The position numbers and the translations under genes were made by a program. DNA of 64,000 nucleotides from Ligula intestinalis (Eukaryota > Platyhelminthes > Cestoda > Diphyllobothriidea > Diphyllobothriidae), in NCBI GenBank assembly GCA_036362985.1, contig JAYGXS010000001.1, forward strand, positions 38,625,184-38,689,183, in the 5' to 3' direction. The stretch's first letter is position 1; each line of letters begins with the position of its first letter. The notes beneath the pieces are model-generated. The model made no database searches. It was not told the DNA's origin and worked only from the letters and a program-made list of their open reading frames with translations. Shown here one piece after another: positions 11,985-26,400 of this stretch.

Positions 11985-12260
11985 AGGGTTTGTGTGCGAT
12001 ATTTAGGATTACATAAGGTTGGACATGGGGGTATCGAATTATGTTTAGGGTGCATTGGCTTGGGGAGCTATGCTTAGGTTTGAAATCAGGGAATCATCCT
12101 AACTGCTGACTCTACCTGCAGATCCAGGGCAGGATCCTTAGCTCCAGCAGAAAGGCAAAACCTAAACTTTGTAACCGCGGTTCTTTGCCTAAAGCAGCTA
12201 TCCACTGGTCTCAATGCTTATCCCAAATATCTAACTCCATACCTATAAACTTAGCTCCAT
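11985..12260. repeat. Degenerate TTAGG-type minisatellite
   Basis: Irregular iterations of TTAGGGT, GCTTAGGTTTG and their complement (CTAACTCCATACC) without a fixed period. It resembles decayed internal telomere-like repeats. Confidence 0.45.
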
Positions 12261-14179
12261 ACCCCTATTCCTAATTCTTTCAAACAGCCTTGCAGTCATT
12301 GGCGATTAAGCCAATAAGTCCAACTGTTTCTGTCATTTTAACTTAGTGATGGCCTATCCAATATGCATGCACGATTTTAATTCAGCTAGTTTAACCCATC
12401 ATTTAAGGCAATTTGATTTGCACACTTAAACAGTCAGTTTTTGCGTTTTCCAAACTCTTTTTTATCCATTTTAGAGCCTTTCCGATCCAACCACTTTCAC
12501 TTATGCCATCTGTGCATCTCACCTCTCGCTGCCCGTCCAGCCGGGTGCTCGCTGTCATTTCGAAAAACTCGCGCCTGTGTAAACAACAACAAGAGGTGGA
12601 CTGTCAGGAGACAGTATACACTTCAACAACACTTAATCCCTTCAAAGCCTCAGATTAACTGCTGGTGACTGGAACATAATTTAATATTTTTCGTCTTCAA
12701 TCAGCCTACCAAAGTCCAGCTTCTTTGGTCTTTCTCAGTATTCCGTCCGAAAAAGACCTTTTTTTCGAAGAATTTACCGATGACCTTAAACAGTTCCCAT
12801 GCTGTCCCAGAATGGTGACCTATGGTAAACCCCTGGCTTATATCAGAACATGCAAGGAAATAAAAATGGCTCTGTATCTCTAAATTTAACGGAAGACAGA
12901 CTGGCATAATCACCATTCAATTAACATTACGCCGTTTTCTTCGACGTGGAGCTAGCTGATCAGATTAAGACGTCTTGATATCTCCTATGCAGACAGTAGA
13001 AAGTTTAACTAGGAACGACCGTAAACACAATCCCTTGGTTTCGAAAGTAAAGAACCACCAACCGAAAATAATAACTGCAAAAAGCCGAGCAGTTGAATAA
13101 ATGTGCATTGTGATCTCAAGGATACGAGGGAGTCCTATGTGCCCTCGATCAGTATCAGACGAACACCAACATTCAATTTGTTAAAGAGTCAAATTGAACT
13201 ATTGCTCAAATGGGTAAGTTGACAATAGAACCCCATCTTGTCCTCAATAGTTGATTTTTTTGTCTTCTGAGCCTCCTAAATTGGTTGCGCAGTTGATATG
13301 TTGAAATAACACAGAAGCTAGATTGGAGCACGGCAACCATTATTGGAAATGTATGCCGCTCAGGACGGAGGCAGTGCAGCACGCCTAGGTGGGACTTCCC
13401 GTTCCGCCAGGCCCCTGTGTGCTCTGCCGCCTTCAGTCTCCACGACACCAGCCCCAGTGGAAGACAAGGAGCGAGTGCGGTAAGCGCTGCATAGTTAACC
13501 ACAAATAAACCGTTACATAAGAAAATATCACGTTAAGAAGGGCCCGTAGACTGCAATCCCCCTCTATTTCTTAAAAGCCATGACAAAGTTGAGTGCTTGC
13601 ATGTATTAGCATCTGTTGACGCTAGCCAGCTGAGCATGTTAGATGCCCACTATATATATGCATACATTGGGCCCGTATTTTGGTGACCTCATGGAAAGAA
13701 AATTAGCCTTTTTGCCACACAGAAAGAATCTCATAGGCAAATGACGCCTGGCCGGCCTTTCCGAAGTCGCCAAAGCAGTTCGTAGATCGAAATCCTAGGC
13801 TAAATCGGATGTCTATTGCGAAACTCCCCTGTCCGAGTAAGTGACAACGGCAATGGCATCGAACGCCTTATCTTTAACTCCATTTGATTATACACAGATC
13901 ATTTGTGCTGTTCAGAATTCCAAAAGGAAAATAAACAGTGGACACAGAAAGCGAAAATAACACAACGCAGTCAACTCCTGAAGTCACAAGTGGGTGTCAA
14001 ATAAGGTGTGCTGGCAGTACTGAATTCCGCCCTCGTTGACATGGATTTGAGGATATTTTATGGTAGGTTTTTTTTAGGGTATAAGGATAAGATAATGGGG
14101 GAGTTGGAACCACGAAACAATTAACTGTACACAGTCAGGCTATTTCTATGAACTCTCTCTCTCTCTCCCTATCCGATCT
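12261..14179. other. No gene recognised (downstream of the coiled-coil gene)
   Basis: Contains a GC-richer patch at 13370-13480 but no motif-bearing frame. The 3' UTR of the minus-strand gene ending at 14180 should lie here. I did not find a canonical AATAAA in the first 300 bases; ATAAAA (minus strand, near 14057) is the nearest candidate. Confidence 0.35.
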
Positions 14180-14402
14180 TCATCTTCGTGTCTCCAGTTC
14201 TCTGCTGGTGGCTAGCGTTCTGCGTTTGCTGCGATCATGCTGGATTCCGCGTGGCCTAAACGATGGATTGGCGCTCACGGAGATAAAGGAGCCCAAGGGT
14301 GGGCCTTCCAGGCCCATCTCCCGTATCGGGATCTCAGAAGTGGGACGCGCAGTTTCCCCATCACTAGGAGGTTTCCGCATTCGCACGGCAGAGTGCATCG
14401 AT
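14180..14402 (-). CDS. Coiled-coil gene, last coding exon
   Basis: The acceptor TTCATTTTCATACAG is a good polypyrimidine site, and its first base completes the Arg codon begun by the previous exon. Encodes SMHSAVRMRKPPSDGETARP, a Pro/Ser-rich middle, and the basic end SKRRTLATSRELETRR followed by TGA at 14180-14182. Intron phase and the single terminal stop support its membership. Confidence 0.8.
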
Positions 14403-17400
14403 CTGTATGAAAATGAAGATAGAACTGTCTTTAGAGGTCATACTTTCTTTTGACTATTTACTAATAAACTATTTTTGCATTTTCAGTGGTCTGACATTCC
14501 CTAATTTTCGTTAAATTCCGCCAATATGAGCTCGAATGTCAATAAATAGACATCGGAAGAGTATTTGGCGAGAATACGTAGCTTTCGATAAATGTCAGCT
14601 CAGACCATTTCTATGTGCATATGCTCATTCACTTGTTCATCTGGAGCAGGTTATATCGGTCGCACGAGTCGGCACTTATCAAAAAGGATACGGGAGCACC
14701 TCCCGGCATGGCTAGCCAAGGGCGCAGTCAAAAGCATCAAAAACTCTATCCTTACCCACATGGTTGACTCCGGACATAGTGTGGACTCCAGCGAAGCCTT
14801 TAAAGTGATTTACAAGGTCTCGCCAAACTACCCAAAGTGCCTGGGTCAGCGTGCGTTAGCCACAACAGAAGCAACTGCGATCCGGTTGAGGAAGCCAGCC
14901 TTGTGCGCGCAAAAGAGCCTCCTGTAGGCCCCGAGCTAGGCTTGGCCAACGGTTACGTAACAACCTGCATCTTTTCGCGCTTTCTACCGTTTCAACCCCC
15001 CCCCCCCCCCATCTCCAGTCCGGACTCAAAAAACCTGCATCAAGTTACAACCAGCTGATTACTTTCAACCCCACACCCCCTCCCTCATCCGCATGACTAA
15101 TTTGCGTTTTGTGATAACATAATTACCAGCATGTTACGTTGTACCGCTCCCTATATAAAGTTAACAGCCCGAAGAGGATTTATCGAAAGCTACTTATGCT
15201 CGCAAAATACTCTTCTTAATTCTTTGATGGGAATCTTCACAACTTTAAAATAGACATCGGTTACCTAAGCAGCACGAGTTTATGTTGAGGGAGTTTTTCA
15301 TATTAAGCTCATTAAAACAGTTATATTCCTTGATCACTTTCAACACAATTAAATATTTATTCACACTCGTTAGCCAAGAATTGAATGTTTAACCACCAAT
15401 TGCGTAAGACAGTTGGACGGGGGAATAGCTATTTAGGCAGCCCTACAAGACAGCTTTGCCAAAATGAAATATACCTCATAATGCCATGTTAACTGCAAAA
15501 ATGTTCCAGCTAAAAATAAGGGACACAGATCCGAGTTTTCCGACGCGTTAACCGAAATCAGTTCCCTATATTGAAAACGATACATTGGGAAGCAGACCGA
15601 TTCTATCTTTATCACAAAAGTGCATAAGCGAACATAATTTTGAATAGGTTTGCTTCTTATTCGTGATCGAAATTTCTAAACGAACCTGGTCATGGAGAAC
15701 GAAGCTATATCTGCTTCCGCTACCTCAGAAAGGCTCCTTCCAGCGTTGGTATAAAGCGACTGTTGCATTCTACATTGGGCGTCATCCATTTTGCATTTGA
15801 GTGCATCAAGATCCATGTTTAATTTCTTTTTCTCACGAATTTCTTTGTCCAGCTTCTCGAACAAAGTTTGATATCGTTCTTCCAGGGCTCTGCAATGAAA
15901 GAGCACTTGAACTTGAGAAATATTAAACAAGTCAGATATTCTGCGACTTTTGAGCTACTTCAGGTAAATAAAAACGCCTGAATAGCGCTTGTATAAAAGG
16001 GGTTTTAGAGGGATGTGGTGGAGCGGCTGCATGTCTGAGTAGTTAGCCGCTGCCACTAAGGAAATCGTATTCCCAGATAGGTTATGACTAAAGCCATAGT
16101 CAACGTTTTAAGGATTTAACAACTGAGTACGTTTAGTTGTGTAGAAATGACGCGTTTGACAAGAATTCATCGGTGAAAAGATTAAATATTTGACTTTTTC
16201 TGCTACGGCGATTGCTATTAGATCTGTTGCAAACGTCAACACTAAAAAACTCCAACATCAACGTATTGATGTGATGAGTTGAGCTATTCCGTCCAACCGA
16301 ATAACCACATAATGAAATTCGCGACTGCCGAGCTGCACCTTGACACCTGCCTGACAGATTGTTATTCAAAAACAGTAACTACTAACTTATATTTTAGTAG
16401 ATAAATAAAATTACAAATGATTAACTGCAGCAGAGGGTTCGGCGAACAACACTTGTCAACTGCATGGTGCGTGTTGGATCATACTCTTATGGTAATCAGC
16501 CAAAAGATCAACATTTTTAAGAAGAAAAGTGTTTGCCAGGAATTTCTACAACAGATATTTCCTTTCATAGACATTTATACCGCAATATAAGCATAGTTCT
16601 GAGCCATATGACACATTTCGCTAAATACCTTCCCTTGGATGGAATGTCCTAGGTCCCTGAGTAAATTTTAGCCTTTAACCTGATACACACATTTTAAGAA
16701 TAGAAAGACCAGCATCGTTTGATTGGAAAATTAGCACAGGTCCTAAGAGGAGGACCTAAACGGCTCTTTCAGCTTAATTCTATAGATTTCCATTAAGCTA
16801 CAACAACGGAATGCACCGTTAAAATTTTTCGGCAAACTACATAGAAAAAATTCACCCCTAATTTATTTATAATGATAACAGAAAGTCTGGCAGAGTGCAA
16901 GTGGGAAGAAGTTATTAACTGCCGACTTTATTACCTGCCGTGGCTGCTCAAGTAACGGGCAAGGATTACTCACATGATCGCCTTACCAGGACATGGGAAT
17001 AGAACGGCGCCGCCCAAGTAATAAATTTGGCTCTGCGCAGAATTCTTGAAAAGATAAATATTTCCGTGCTGTATCATTAAAAGAAGCCTTAAAACAACCT
17101 AAACCATTGCCTCTACGGCCAAGAATAACTTGCGTGGTTGCCTTACCAGAAACCGCTCACAATGCCTGTGGCTATGCACCAAATTCTTGGAAATAAGGAT
17201 TAGGATATAGATGAGGGCTAGGGTGAACTTTACGGTAAGGTTTAAAGTTGGACTTGGAGTCAGGATTATGGCAAAGGCTAAGTTTCAGATTCGTGTGAAC
17301 CGTAGGGTTTAGGTTTAAAGTTGGGTAATGTTGAAGTTTAAGGTTACAGTTTAGTGTTATCTTAGGGTTAAGGCACGTAGGTAGTTGTACTTCTTGAAAG

Positions 17401-20400
17401 TTATCGCAAGGCCAGCCACGTTAAGTCGGCGGGTGGCAACTCAAGTCAAGCTTACTCTCTAAATGAAAGCCTACCTTTTAAATTAACCTCCAACCTTGAA
17501 CTCAAGCCTTATTATAGACGTAGAACTTTGTTTCCTGGAATCGGCACAGAGGCGCCTGTATTTCTTATGTCCTATTTAGAGGGGTAATGTAAATCATGCT
17601 TATCAAATAGTTACCCATGGTAACTTAAAATGTACGTTCATTAGTTGGTGCTCTGCGGAGTTGGAGAAAGATCGGAATAACCATTGGACCTTGGTTCGTC
17701 GAACTACCATACAAAAGTAACAGTAATGGCCCGACAAATGAACGTTTTTCCGCTTTACGTAGCTGGTAGGGACTAAAATCACACGGCTCCCTGGGTCATG
17801 AAGAGGCAGCATTTAAATGAAACCCACATCAGCAAATGCAACTCGTTGCACTAGTGTGTAGCAAAATGGCAAGCCTATAATGAAGTAAGTTGAAGGGTTG
17901 GGTCGAAAACGTCGTCAAAGTAGCTTAAAACTGACATACTACCAAGCTCCCGAGCAAATTCGGTTTTCAAAAACAGCAAATACGACGGCTTTGACCGAAA
18001 CGTAATGAACTGAATTAACAACGAGTTTTTTCATGTATTTGGTTGGTTTGTTTACTCGGGATCACAAATTGTGAATTAACTTGGTAAGGAGACATTTTTC
18101 TTCGGTCACTGAAGATGTTTTCAGCACCATAAGAAGGCTAAACATGTATAAGCAAAGGTAAGGCCCAGTTCACCAAGCCAAATCCAAAGAAAAACGTCAA
18201 TTGTAAATTAACAATTCTCAAATGTCACTCCATACTACTAGATATTGAGAATTGCAATATTTTTTAGATTTTCGGCCCGTTAACGCAAAGATATGTACAG
18301 TAGATGCCATTGGTCATGCAATATTCCGACATATGCGAAATATTGATACTCATTTGGTAATCATCATTGACTCAAGTTGTAATACGGATTATTGTGTAGT
18401 CTATTCTGAGATTATTACAGTCAGAGTAGGATGCCGGCTTTTCAACAAGCTCCTTTCCGACTCCTAGCAAAACGTATCAATTTTAAAAACTGACAACTTA
18501 AGTAGTATACCTTTTTATAATTGATTTTGACTACATTTAAAAATTCAAATATATTTGATGGAAAAAATAGACGAAAAAATTATTTTTTGTACACTTTTGA
18601 TAGAAAATTACACCTTTTAATTTTAAACTTGAAGGAAGTGAAGCTTTCGGTTTTAAAAAAGTTGCCCAATTGCCGAATACTTTCTAACCTAGTGACTGCT
18701 ATACTCGAATGCAAGGAATAGAAACTGCGTACTGTGTATATCTTGCTAAAAGATAAGTACGTTTTCACCTACAGTTTGAGCAAGAAGTCAAATAGTCGTC
18801 ATAAAAATATTGAAATATATGTGGAACATATTCTATGTAGTTTAGGCAGCGTTAATAAATTGACAGATTCGATGTTTTTATGAATAAACGCCTCACAGTT
18901 GTAGAAAAGCTCATAATTAGCTACTTTGTTTAAACTGACAGTTACCATTCCTTCAAGTATAAAATTTAAAGAAAGTGTAATTTTCTATCAAACATGTACA
19001 AGAAATAATTTTTCGTCCATCTTTTCCATCAAATATATTTGAATTTTTAGAGGCAGTCAAAATCAATTATAAAAAGGCATACAACTTTAGTAGTCAGTTT
19101 TTACAATAGATGCGTTTTGCTAGGAGTCGGAAAGGAGCTCCTTGAAAAGTCGGCATCCTATCCTGACTGAAGTGACTTCAGAATAGACGACACAATAATC
19201 CGTATCACAACTTGAGTCAATGCCGATTACCAAACGAGTATCAATCTTTCGCATATATCGGAATATTGCATAATCAATGACGTCTACTGTATGCTGGTGG
19301 TTAATTTTTCGCAGTGAGCATTAAAAGCGAATAGTGCCCAGTCCTGATGCAAAAGGTGAGCATTCTCTTCAACTTCAATCGGACAATTTTCCCTGAGGAG
19401 TGCAAAGAACTATAGCCAAAAGAGTATTTTCTTATTCAGCTTCCTCAATATTTTAGTCCTGCTGCAGAAAAGCATGGAGGATGAAGTATGCCCAGTTCTT
19501 GCTTGTCATTCAATGAGAAACACAGGCACTCCATGAAGTTACTAGTATAAAACGCTTGATATACCAGGACATATAAAAGAAAATTCCATTAGAGAGCAGG
19601 GTCCTAGGTAGACCAAAGTACAAAGAGAGCAAACCAGGATAGCCGACACAAATGATGATAATGATAAGACTGTTTTCTGAAAGAAGGGCAGTCACATGGA
19701 AAAGGAAGCACATGCGGAAGGCACTACGCCTTAAGTATCTAAAATCCTCTCACGTACTTAACACTGCATTTACCTCAAGGCGGCAAATTATCCTTAGTTA
19801 TTGCAAATGTCAGAAAGTGCGTAGCCATGTGGATGGGACGATTACTGTAACAAAGACAGTTTTTGTTTGCCAATTAAACCTGACTCAAATTCACCATCGG
19901 CGAATCAAACAGAGGCGCATGATAGGACCTTGACCTTACCAAGGACACAAAGAAGGCTATCCCCCTGGACCCATCGATTTACAGAGTTAAAAAATTGTCA
20001 TTTCACACCTTCAAATTTTGAGTCACTGACTCAGATGCTTCTGTCAGTTAAGAAGCAAAAGTTTGAGCATTCTGATATAAGAGATACAGGGATCTTTAGA
20101 TTTCAAGGAATCCGGTACTCAAAACCGAAGAAGTATTCCTGCAAAATGTTTAGAATTAAAAGGAAAATAATCTATGGTAGGTTAAAACACCCCCACTTTT
20201 GAATTTCGACCTAAATACGTAGTGCACGTTTGGCAGAACTATCAAAAAGCAAGTCAAAGGTCGGCAACTGTATTAATCAACTTCTGAACTCGTAGCTGAC
20301 AGAGGATATCGATATTTAAATGGACTAGTTTTAGTTCCAATAGTTAGAATTCTATGCGCAATATGTGTCGGAGAACTCTGGTGTCAGTGAACGGGACCAG

Positions 20401-23400
20401 GTGTTGACATTTTAAGAACTGTCAAGCAGTCTCTTCCTGGACACACACTACTAGACGGAGGACGAAGAATAAAACCTCTGCTTGTCACCCCTTTTTTCCC
20501 TTTGCCGCAAAGGACATCGTTTCCTGAAAGGCACAGTGTCCAGAAAAGCAACCTCCCAATCATCTGGATGCGTTGACACATAACGAAACGGCAGCTTATT
20601 TCCTTCGGTCTGGTTTGCGGACGCTAGTAGTCAGCTAGAATCAAAACCACGACTAATAAAAAACGACCAGTTGTTGTGTAGCATTGTAAGTCTACTAATT
20701 TTCAAAAAAATGTGTTCCAATTAACTCCTGGCAAATGAAGTCCGCCAGATTCCTGTCAGAAAATATATTGCAACTAAGAGCAGACGAGACAGCTTTGGCG
20801 TTTCAAGTCGCCTCAGATGTTTTCTATACTCCCAGCCAGCTAAGGTCACTTTATCTATTTGCAGTAGCCGATATGTCTCATGAAATTGTGAAAAGTGTTT
20901 TCCATCAAAAGGATAAGTAAGGTAAGGATTTTATTTTTACTGTCGTGCAGCACAACTCCAAGATACTTCAGTCGTGAGAAGGCGATGGCTTTTGAATGGT
21001 ATTTCTCTTTGGCCGCTCAAAAAGCTGCTTTTTATAAAAATAACTACTTCAGTTGCACGAATTTTAACAGGTACCTTCAATGTCCTTATGAAATGATAAA
21101 AACGGCACAGAAAACACAGATGAAGAAAATGTGGTTTTTTGTTATCACTTTATGGCCCATTAAGTCTGTTTTAAAATTAACGCTTAAAGAAACAGCATCT
21201 TACGGTTTTTGAAAGGTTTTTTCCCCAAGTAATTTTGAATTCAACTCGTAATTGCAATTGCATTTGGAGTCTCAAAACTGCCTGGTGTATGGTTTAAACG
21301 TTAGGAAGATCATTTACTTCTTTAAAATATTCAACATATAACATATTAGGCTGATAAAGTTTTGTAATCCACACGGATCAGGCTGTCTTCTTACCAAGAA
21401 GCAGTGGTAAATGGACAGCTACGATTCTCATGCGAAGAGCGCCCGTTGTCTTAAAAAGTGGCATAGCTACAAACCATTACCAAAACCATGAGATATCTAT
21501 TCGTTACGTTAAATATTCAGAGAAGGGGTAAATTGATATAAAATGAGCACGAGAAAGAATATTTTAATTGAAATTTTTTATGAAATATGGACAAATTTAT
21601 CAGAGTAGAGAATACCAGTCTTAACGAAATATACTACTTATATAGTCCTTTTTATTGGGTACAGTTTTAACGGGGGCCAGATGAAAGCATCCTGGTGTGA
21701 CTAAACTACCGTGGGATGATGCTGCACCCTCATTACTATTACAATACCCCCTAAGTTATCCCCTCTAATTAAAAACGCATCTCAGGAGTTAAGTGCTAAC
21801 ATTCCTTGACATAGGCAAGCTATCGTAGCTTGCACTGACTAAAACTTTCCAGCGTCAACTACAGGAATCGAGCAAGCGAAGACCAAACATCTGGCCATAT
21901 AACCAACCACAAGCCAATAAAAGCAAAGGTAGGTTAAGTAGTACACCTCAAACACACCTAGTCCCAGCACTGTGTCCTACAGAAACGGTCTTTATAGGGG
22001 GCTTCCGGGGTGAAAAAATAAGATAGACAGTGAAGGCAATTTGAAGAAGTAATTGGAAAGTGGAAAAGATTAAGTTTAATTTGAGTTCCGCGAACGCTGG
22101 AAGTAATTTGTTCGGCATGAAAATTGAAGGTGTGGGCGACGCAACGCGCTGCGGACTACACTCATCTAACTCCCAAACGGTAAGTAGGACATCAGACTAG
22201 TTTGAGTAGATGACCTCCTTACCACCATTTCAATTTTTTGGAGAAATTATGAGAAGCCTGCATAAGATAATCGTTTTTTTTCCGCAATACGTTAAACGAT
22301 AATACAGATTAGGAAAATCTATAGATATCAATCAGCAACATGTCTGAGTACAATAACATTATTTCACTGCTTATCCTCAATCTCGACCCATGAAACCACT
22401 ATAACCACCGTTTCCGCAGGACAAAATGCTGGGACTTGTGGTAGATGAGGCGCGTTGCCCAAATAAATGCCGAATTTCACGGCTAAGTCCATTTTCCGCC
22501 TGCAATGGCATGATGTGAAAAAATACTAAATCACCGTCAGCCGCAATCAAATAGTGCAAACTATTCTTTGAGATTACTGAAAAGCATCTTCGTTTTGGCA
22601 TTTCTCTTCCGCTCCTTTTATAGGTTGACATTGCAAAAATTCTCCAGATGCGTCAGTTCTTAAAGGTTTCTGTCCATGCAATAAGTACTATAGTACTCTT
22701 TTTATGTAAGTTAGGGGTTACGCTAACTCTACAGCCCCACTGTAACGTAAAATGCACTTGCAGGCAAAGGTGAATGTCCACAATGAAGGCGTATGATAAA
22801 TGTGTTCTAAATTAGATTGAAACCTCTCCGAGTACTTTTTTTATTCAAGGTTGCTTTTTTAGACTGTTCGCTAAATGGGTGCTCACAATCTTCTTTTTCC
22901 TCAAAATCCCAGTTCGGGGTAGAATTAAGTATTTTAACTTTATTTTCAAGCCTTCCTCAAAATCTTTGCTTACTTTTGAACTACAAGAAGTAATAAAACA
23001 TCTCTTAAATGGCTAATACGGCATCCACTCCGTTTCCAGATGGTTATGAACTTACACTGCAAAATATCTATCTCAGCATACATTCGAATGGTTTGCTTGC
23101 TATTTTGCAGGGGCGTTTTCGTGATTAGATTTGAAATATTTATTAAGGCATAAAAATGAACTGTGAGGTAAGGCGGTAAATTTTCTTTCGGAGTTATTAC
23201 TCAGCTTTAGTAAACAAAGTATATAAACCTACGAACTGTGATTTCGAAAGAATAAACGACTTCCATGGTTTTAAAAAAACCTGCTTCGCAGATCTCGCCT
23301 CAGCCCAAATAAGCGGATTGCAAAATTAAACTGCATACCGGCAAATATTCTTTGGGCAAACTTTTCTTTTTCCTTACTGGGTCGTTACATGAAGGAAGGA

Positions 23401-26400
23401 CGGAGGCAACCAATGCTTCCAATGACACCAAGCCCAACTGCTGCATTATTATAAGGTCAACATCCAAAAAAGGATGATGAACTCGCGGCAATTACTGACT
23501 CGGATGCGGACTGTCAAGCTATCATCATACGATCCCCAACAGTGATCGCGACAGTTGCTAATTATAGTATGCATGGGGTCGCGTGACTATAAATACGGCG
23601 CGCACTTTGCCTCTATTATCCTTTTAACTATTGCCTCTGATGATGGGTTTTGAAGACAATCCGAAACTTCCGACTTATTAGAGTATTTTTTCGGCGATCG
23701 AATCTTCTGTTCACTTCTATCAGCTACCTGCTTATGTTATTTAAGAAGACTTTGTTCCCTACCATTTTTGATCCTTTCGTACGTTAAGATGGAAATTAAC
23801 GGATTAAAACACGAAGTGGCCTAGGATTAGTACTAAAGGTTGGGTTATTCTTAGGACTAGAGTTGCCAGGCTTGCATTACGGGTTGAAGCAGGGATTGAG
23901 GCTAGGGTTTGGGTTTTAGGTCTGTGGTTAGGGCTTCATAAATAGGAAATTTGAGGATTAGAATCAATGTTAAAAGGCTTAGGTTAAGGGTACGGTCACA
24001 TTTGACATTCCACTAAAGATTTACGGATTAAGGGTTAGGTCTTTACATTACAGGCGTGTTCACTGCTGGCTTTAGGTTTGTAATTAGCTACTGTTTTCCC
24101 AGTGGAGTTACAATCCTCACTCATGTTCTCGTTTAGATTGATGTTTTTAACAGGAAAAGACAGGCGAGTATGTGAGAATTTCGCCAAAGGGAGTCACTGG
24201 CCTAGGGCGTTACCCGGATGTGGAGGTGGGTTGATTTCCGTCCAAAGGTGAATGCTTTTTCATTACAACATTAACTGACAAGCACACTTCACGCACGAAA
24301 AAGGCGTTACAGTTCACTGCGAAATGCAAAACGTCCCCCGGTTTAAAGGGACTAACAGCATGCATTTCGGTCGTCTTGTCACACCAGTTTGGTCCCCCAC
24401 GGCAGTTTAGCACGAAAAATTTACTTCGAGGGCTTTTGAGGGAGAAAACTGTGTAAACTTTAGCTTCTGATTATGCTCAACCTCTAAGAGAAGTAGATCG
24501 TTACACCAAAATACGCGCAAAGCTATGTTCTTTGTTTTTGGCTAGCCCCCTAAAATACACTAAGTAGGTTATTTTCCTCGGAAAGGTCGACCGTCTTTGA
24601 AACAGAAAACACCTTGAACAAAAACAAAAGATGCTGCATTGGCCCGCTGCAGCCCGATCGCCGGTATAGTACTTGAGTACATGGCATTCTCATCGGCGAG
24701 GCCAGTGCTTTGTAGCTTTATCGAGTTCACGCACCGCCGCATCTAATCGGAAAGGTCGAAGTCCACGTAGAGGCCTCGTTCACTACACTTGGATTGTCTA
24801 GAGGACTATATGAGAAGGTTGCTTTGTTATTCCATGAAAGGCCCTCAAAAAAAAGGTCCTGCGGTTATGGTCACTGAAGAACCGAAGAGCCTTACTGATA
24901 AATAGCAGAGAGTCCAACTCTGAATTAAGCAGACAGACATTGTCAACAAAGACAAGGAAGACTGAAATGACCATTTCTGGCTAACGAGCTATCATCAGCA
25001 AGCCATACCCAACCGCATGTGGTAACCACCCAACGCTTGGACCCGTGACCTGTCGATAAGTAGTCCAACGCTCAAATAAGTTAGCCATTGGCTAGCTGTC
25101 TTGCCAGTATATAATGAAAATATGGACATCAGCGGATGGACACTCACCGATCGTTTACGCAACTTACTCCTCCCGTTCTACTTTGGGATGACTCTCGAGT
25201 TCCGCCTGCAGCTGCACAGCGACTAGCAATATAGGCCGATAGGCATGGCCAACAGTGAAAAAAGAGACTGTTATGACCATTTCTCTCTTATTAGACGTCT
25301 TCAGCCTGTCATACCCAGCCCTAAGTGGTGTGCCACCCGAGACTCGAAACAGCAACCTGTTGATTTGAAGTTCAACGCTCTTAACATTGAGCCATTAGCT
25401 CGATGTCTCGAGAGTTAGCTCCAGGACTGAATGAGACCAGTAAGTTCTCTAACCGATCAGCGAACGATTACAAGCCAAACCGATTTATATTTCCTTAACA
25501 CCTCAGAAGAGAGTGGTAGTTAAAGTGAACGACAAATTTTGTCCTACGGTTAAAAAAGTCATAATACCCCGATTTCACAACATATTAACGTCCAAGCAAA
25601 TGTTTAAAGATATATTAACAGCATAATTTTAGGAGCTTACTCTGTTCCTTCAGAGAGACTACTTGAAGAAGGTATACGCTTTCTCGAGTTTTCCCAGAAG
25701 CAGTAGATGGCATTGTATACAGTTGGTGGCGTTAAGCATGAAACGTAATCTCAGAAAGCTAAATAAATGGGTAGAGGCAACCTGGACGTTTTACACCACT
25801 TTTCTTAGGCAAGATGTGTCCTAGCAGTTTTTTTCAAGAGAACGTTAAGAATCTGGGAAGGTAATCGACACTAGCTCATAGTCAGACAATTAATTAGATT
25901 GATACTGGCAAGGGAGCGCGTCTTTTGCCAGTGGCGAAAATAAATCTAAAAAAGCAAGATTTACCGACAGAAACTCCGCCAACCTGCAAACTGTTTTTGA
26001 CCCATATAAATCAGGTAAAATCGAAGGAACAGAAGCGCAATACTTCCAGAAAAAAGGCAAGTAATTCTGCTGACAAAAGCTTAGTTTGGACATCTGTATA
26101 GTGCAAGGCCCTAAACTGCAGTAATAACACCCACAGACAATGTCTTTTTCTTTTTAAACGCACCCACATCTTGTTAAAATGTGCAAATATTCCACAATCG
26201 ATCGCAAAAAGGCTCACAACTAAGCAATGATTGAAATTTGGGGGCATATAGTAAGTTGCTATTCTTGCAGTCTTATTTCTGTTGATAAATAATTCAGGAA
26301 AAGAAGAAACACAGAATATCCGTTTTTACTCCTCTTTCATAGAAAGAAACCTACAAATAGTCAACGTTAATGAAAGAGGCTCCAAGATAAAGAAGGTAGT

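Larger units (their letters stand above)
14540..15225 (+). mobile_element. 5'-truncated Penelope-like element (family A) with inverted 3'-end stub
   Basis: From left to right: 14545-14590 is an inverted copy of the element's own 3' end (compare CTTTCGATAAAT here with ATTTATCGAAAG at 15177); then the endonuclease ORF to 14927; then a C-rich 3' UTR with a run of 15 C; then a hammerhead-like motif at 15166-15210. The inverted stub begins within the hammerhead, so the 5' junction was made in the middle of that motif. Confidence 0.8.
23525..23705 (+). mobile_element. Solo terminal repeat of PLE family B
   Basis: GTGATCGCGACAGTTGCTAATTATAGTATGCATGGGGTCGCGTGACTATAAATACGG matches, in order, sequences downstream of the family B ORFs at 47.1 kb (AATTATAGTATGCATGCGG...AACTATAAATACCG) and 2.1 kb. 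No ORF is attached here, so it is a solo terminal repeat. Confidence 0.65.

Noticed and set aside
11985..12260. True telomere or subtelomere
   Set aside because: Units are too irregular, occur on both strands, and lie inside gene-bearing sequence.
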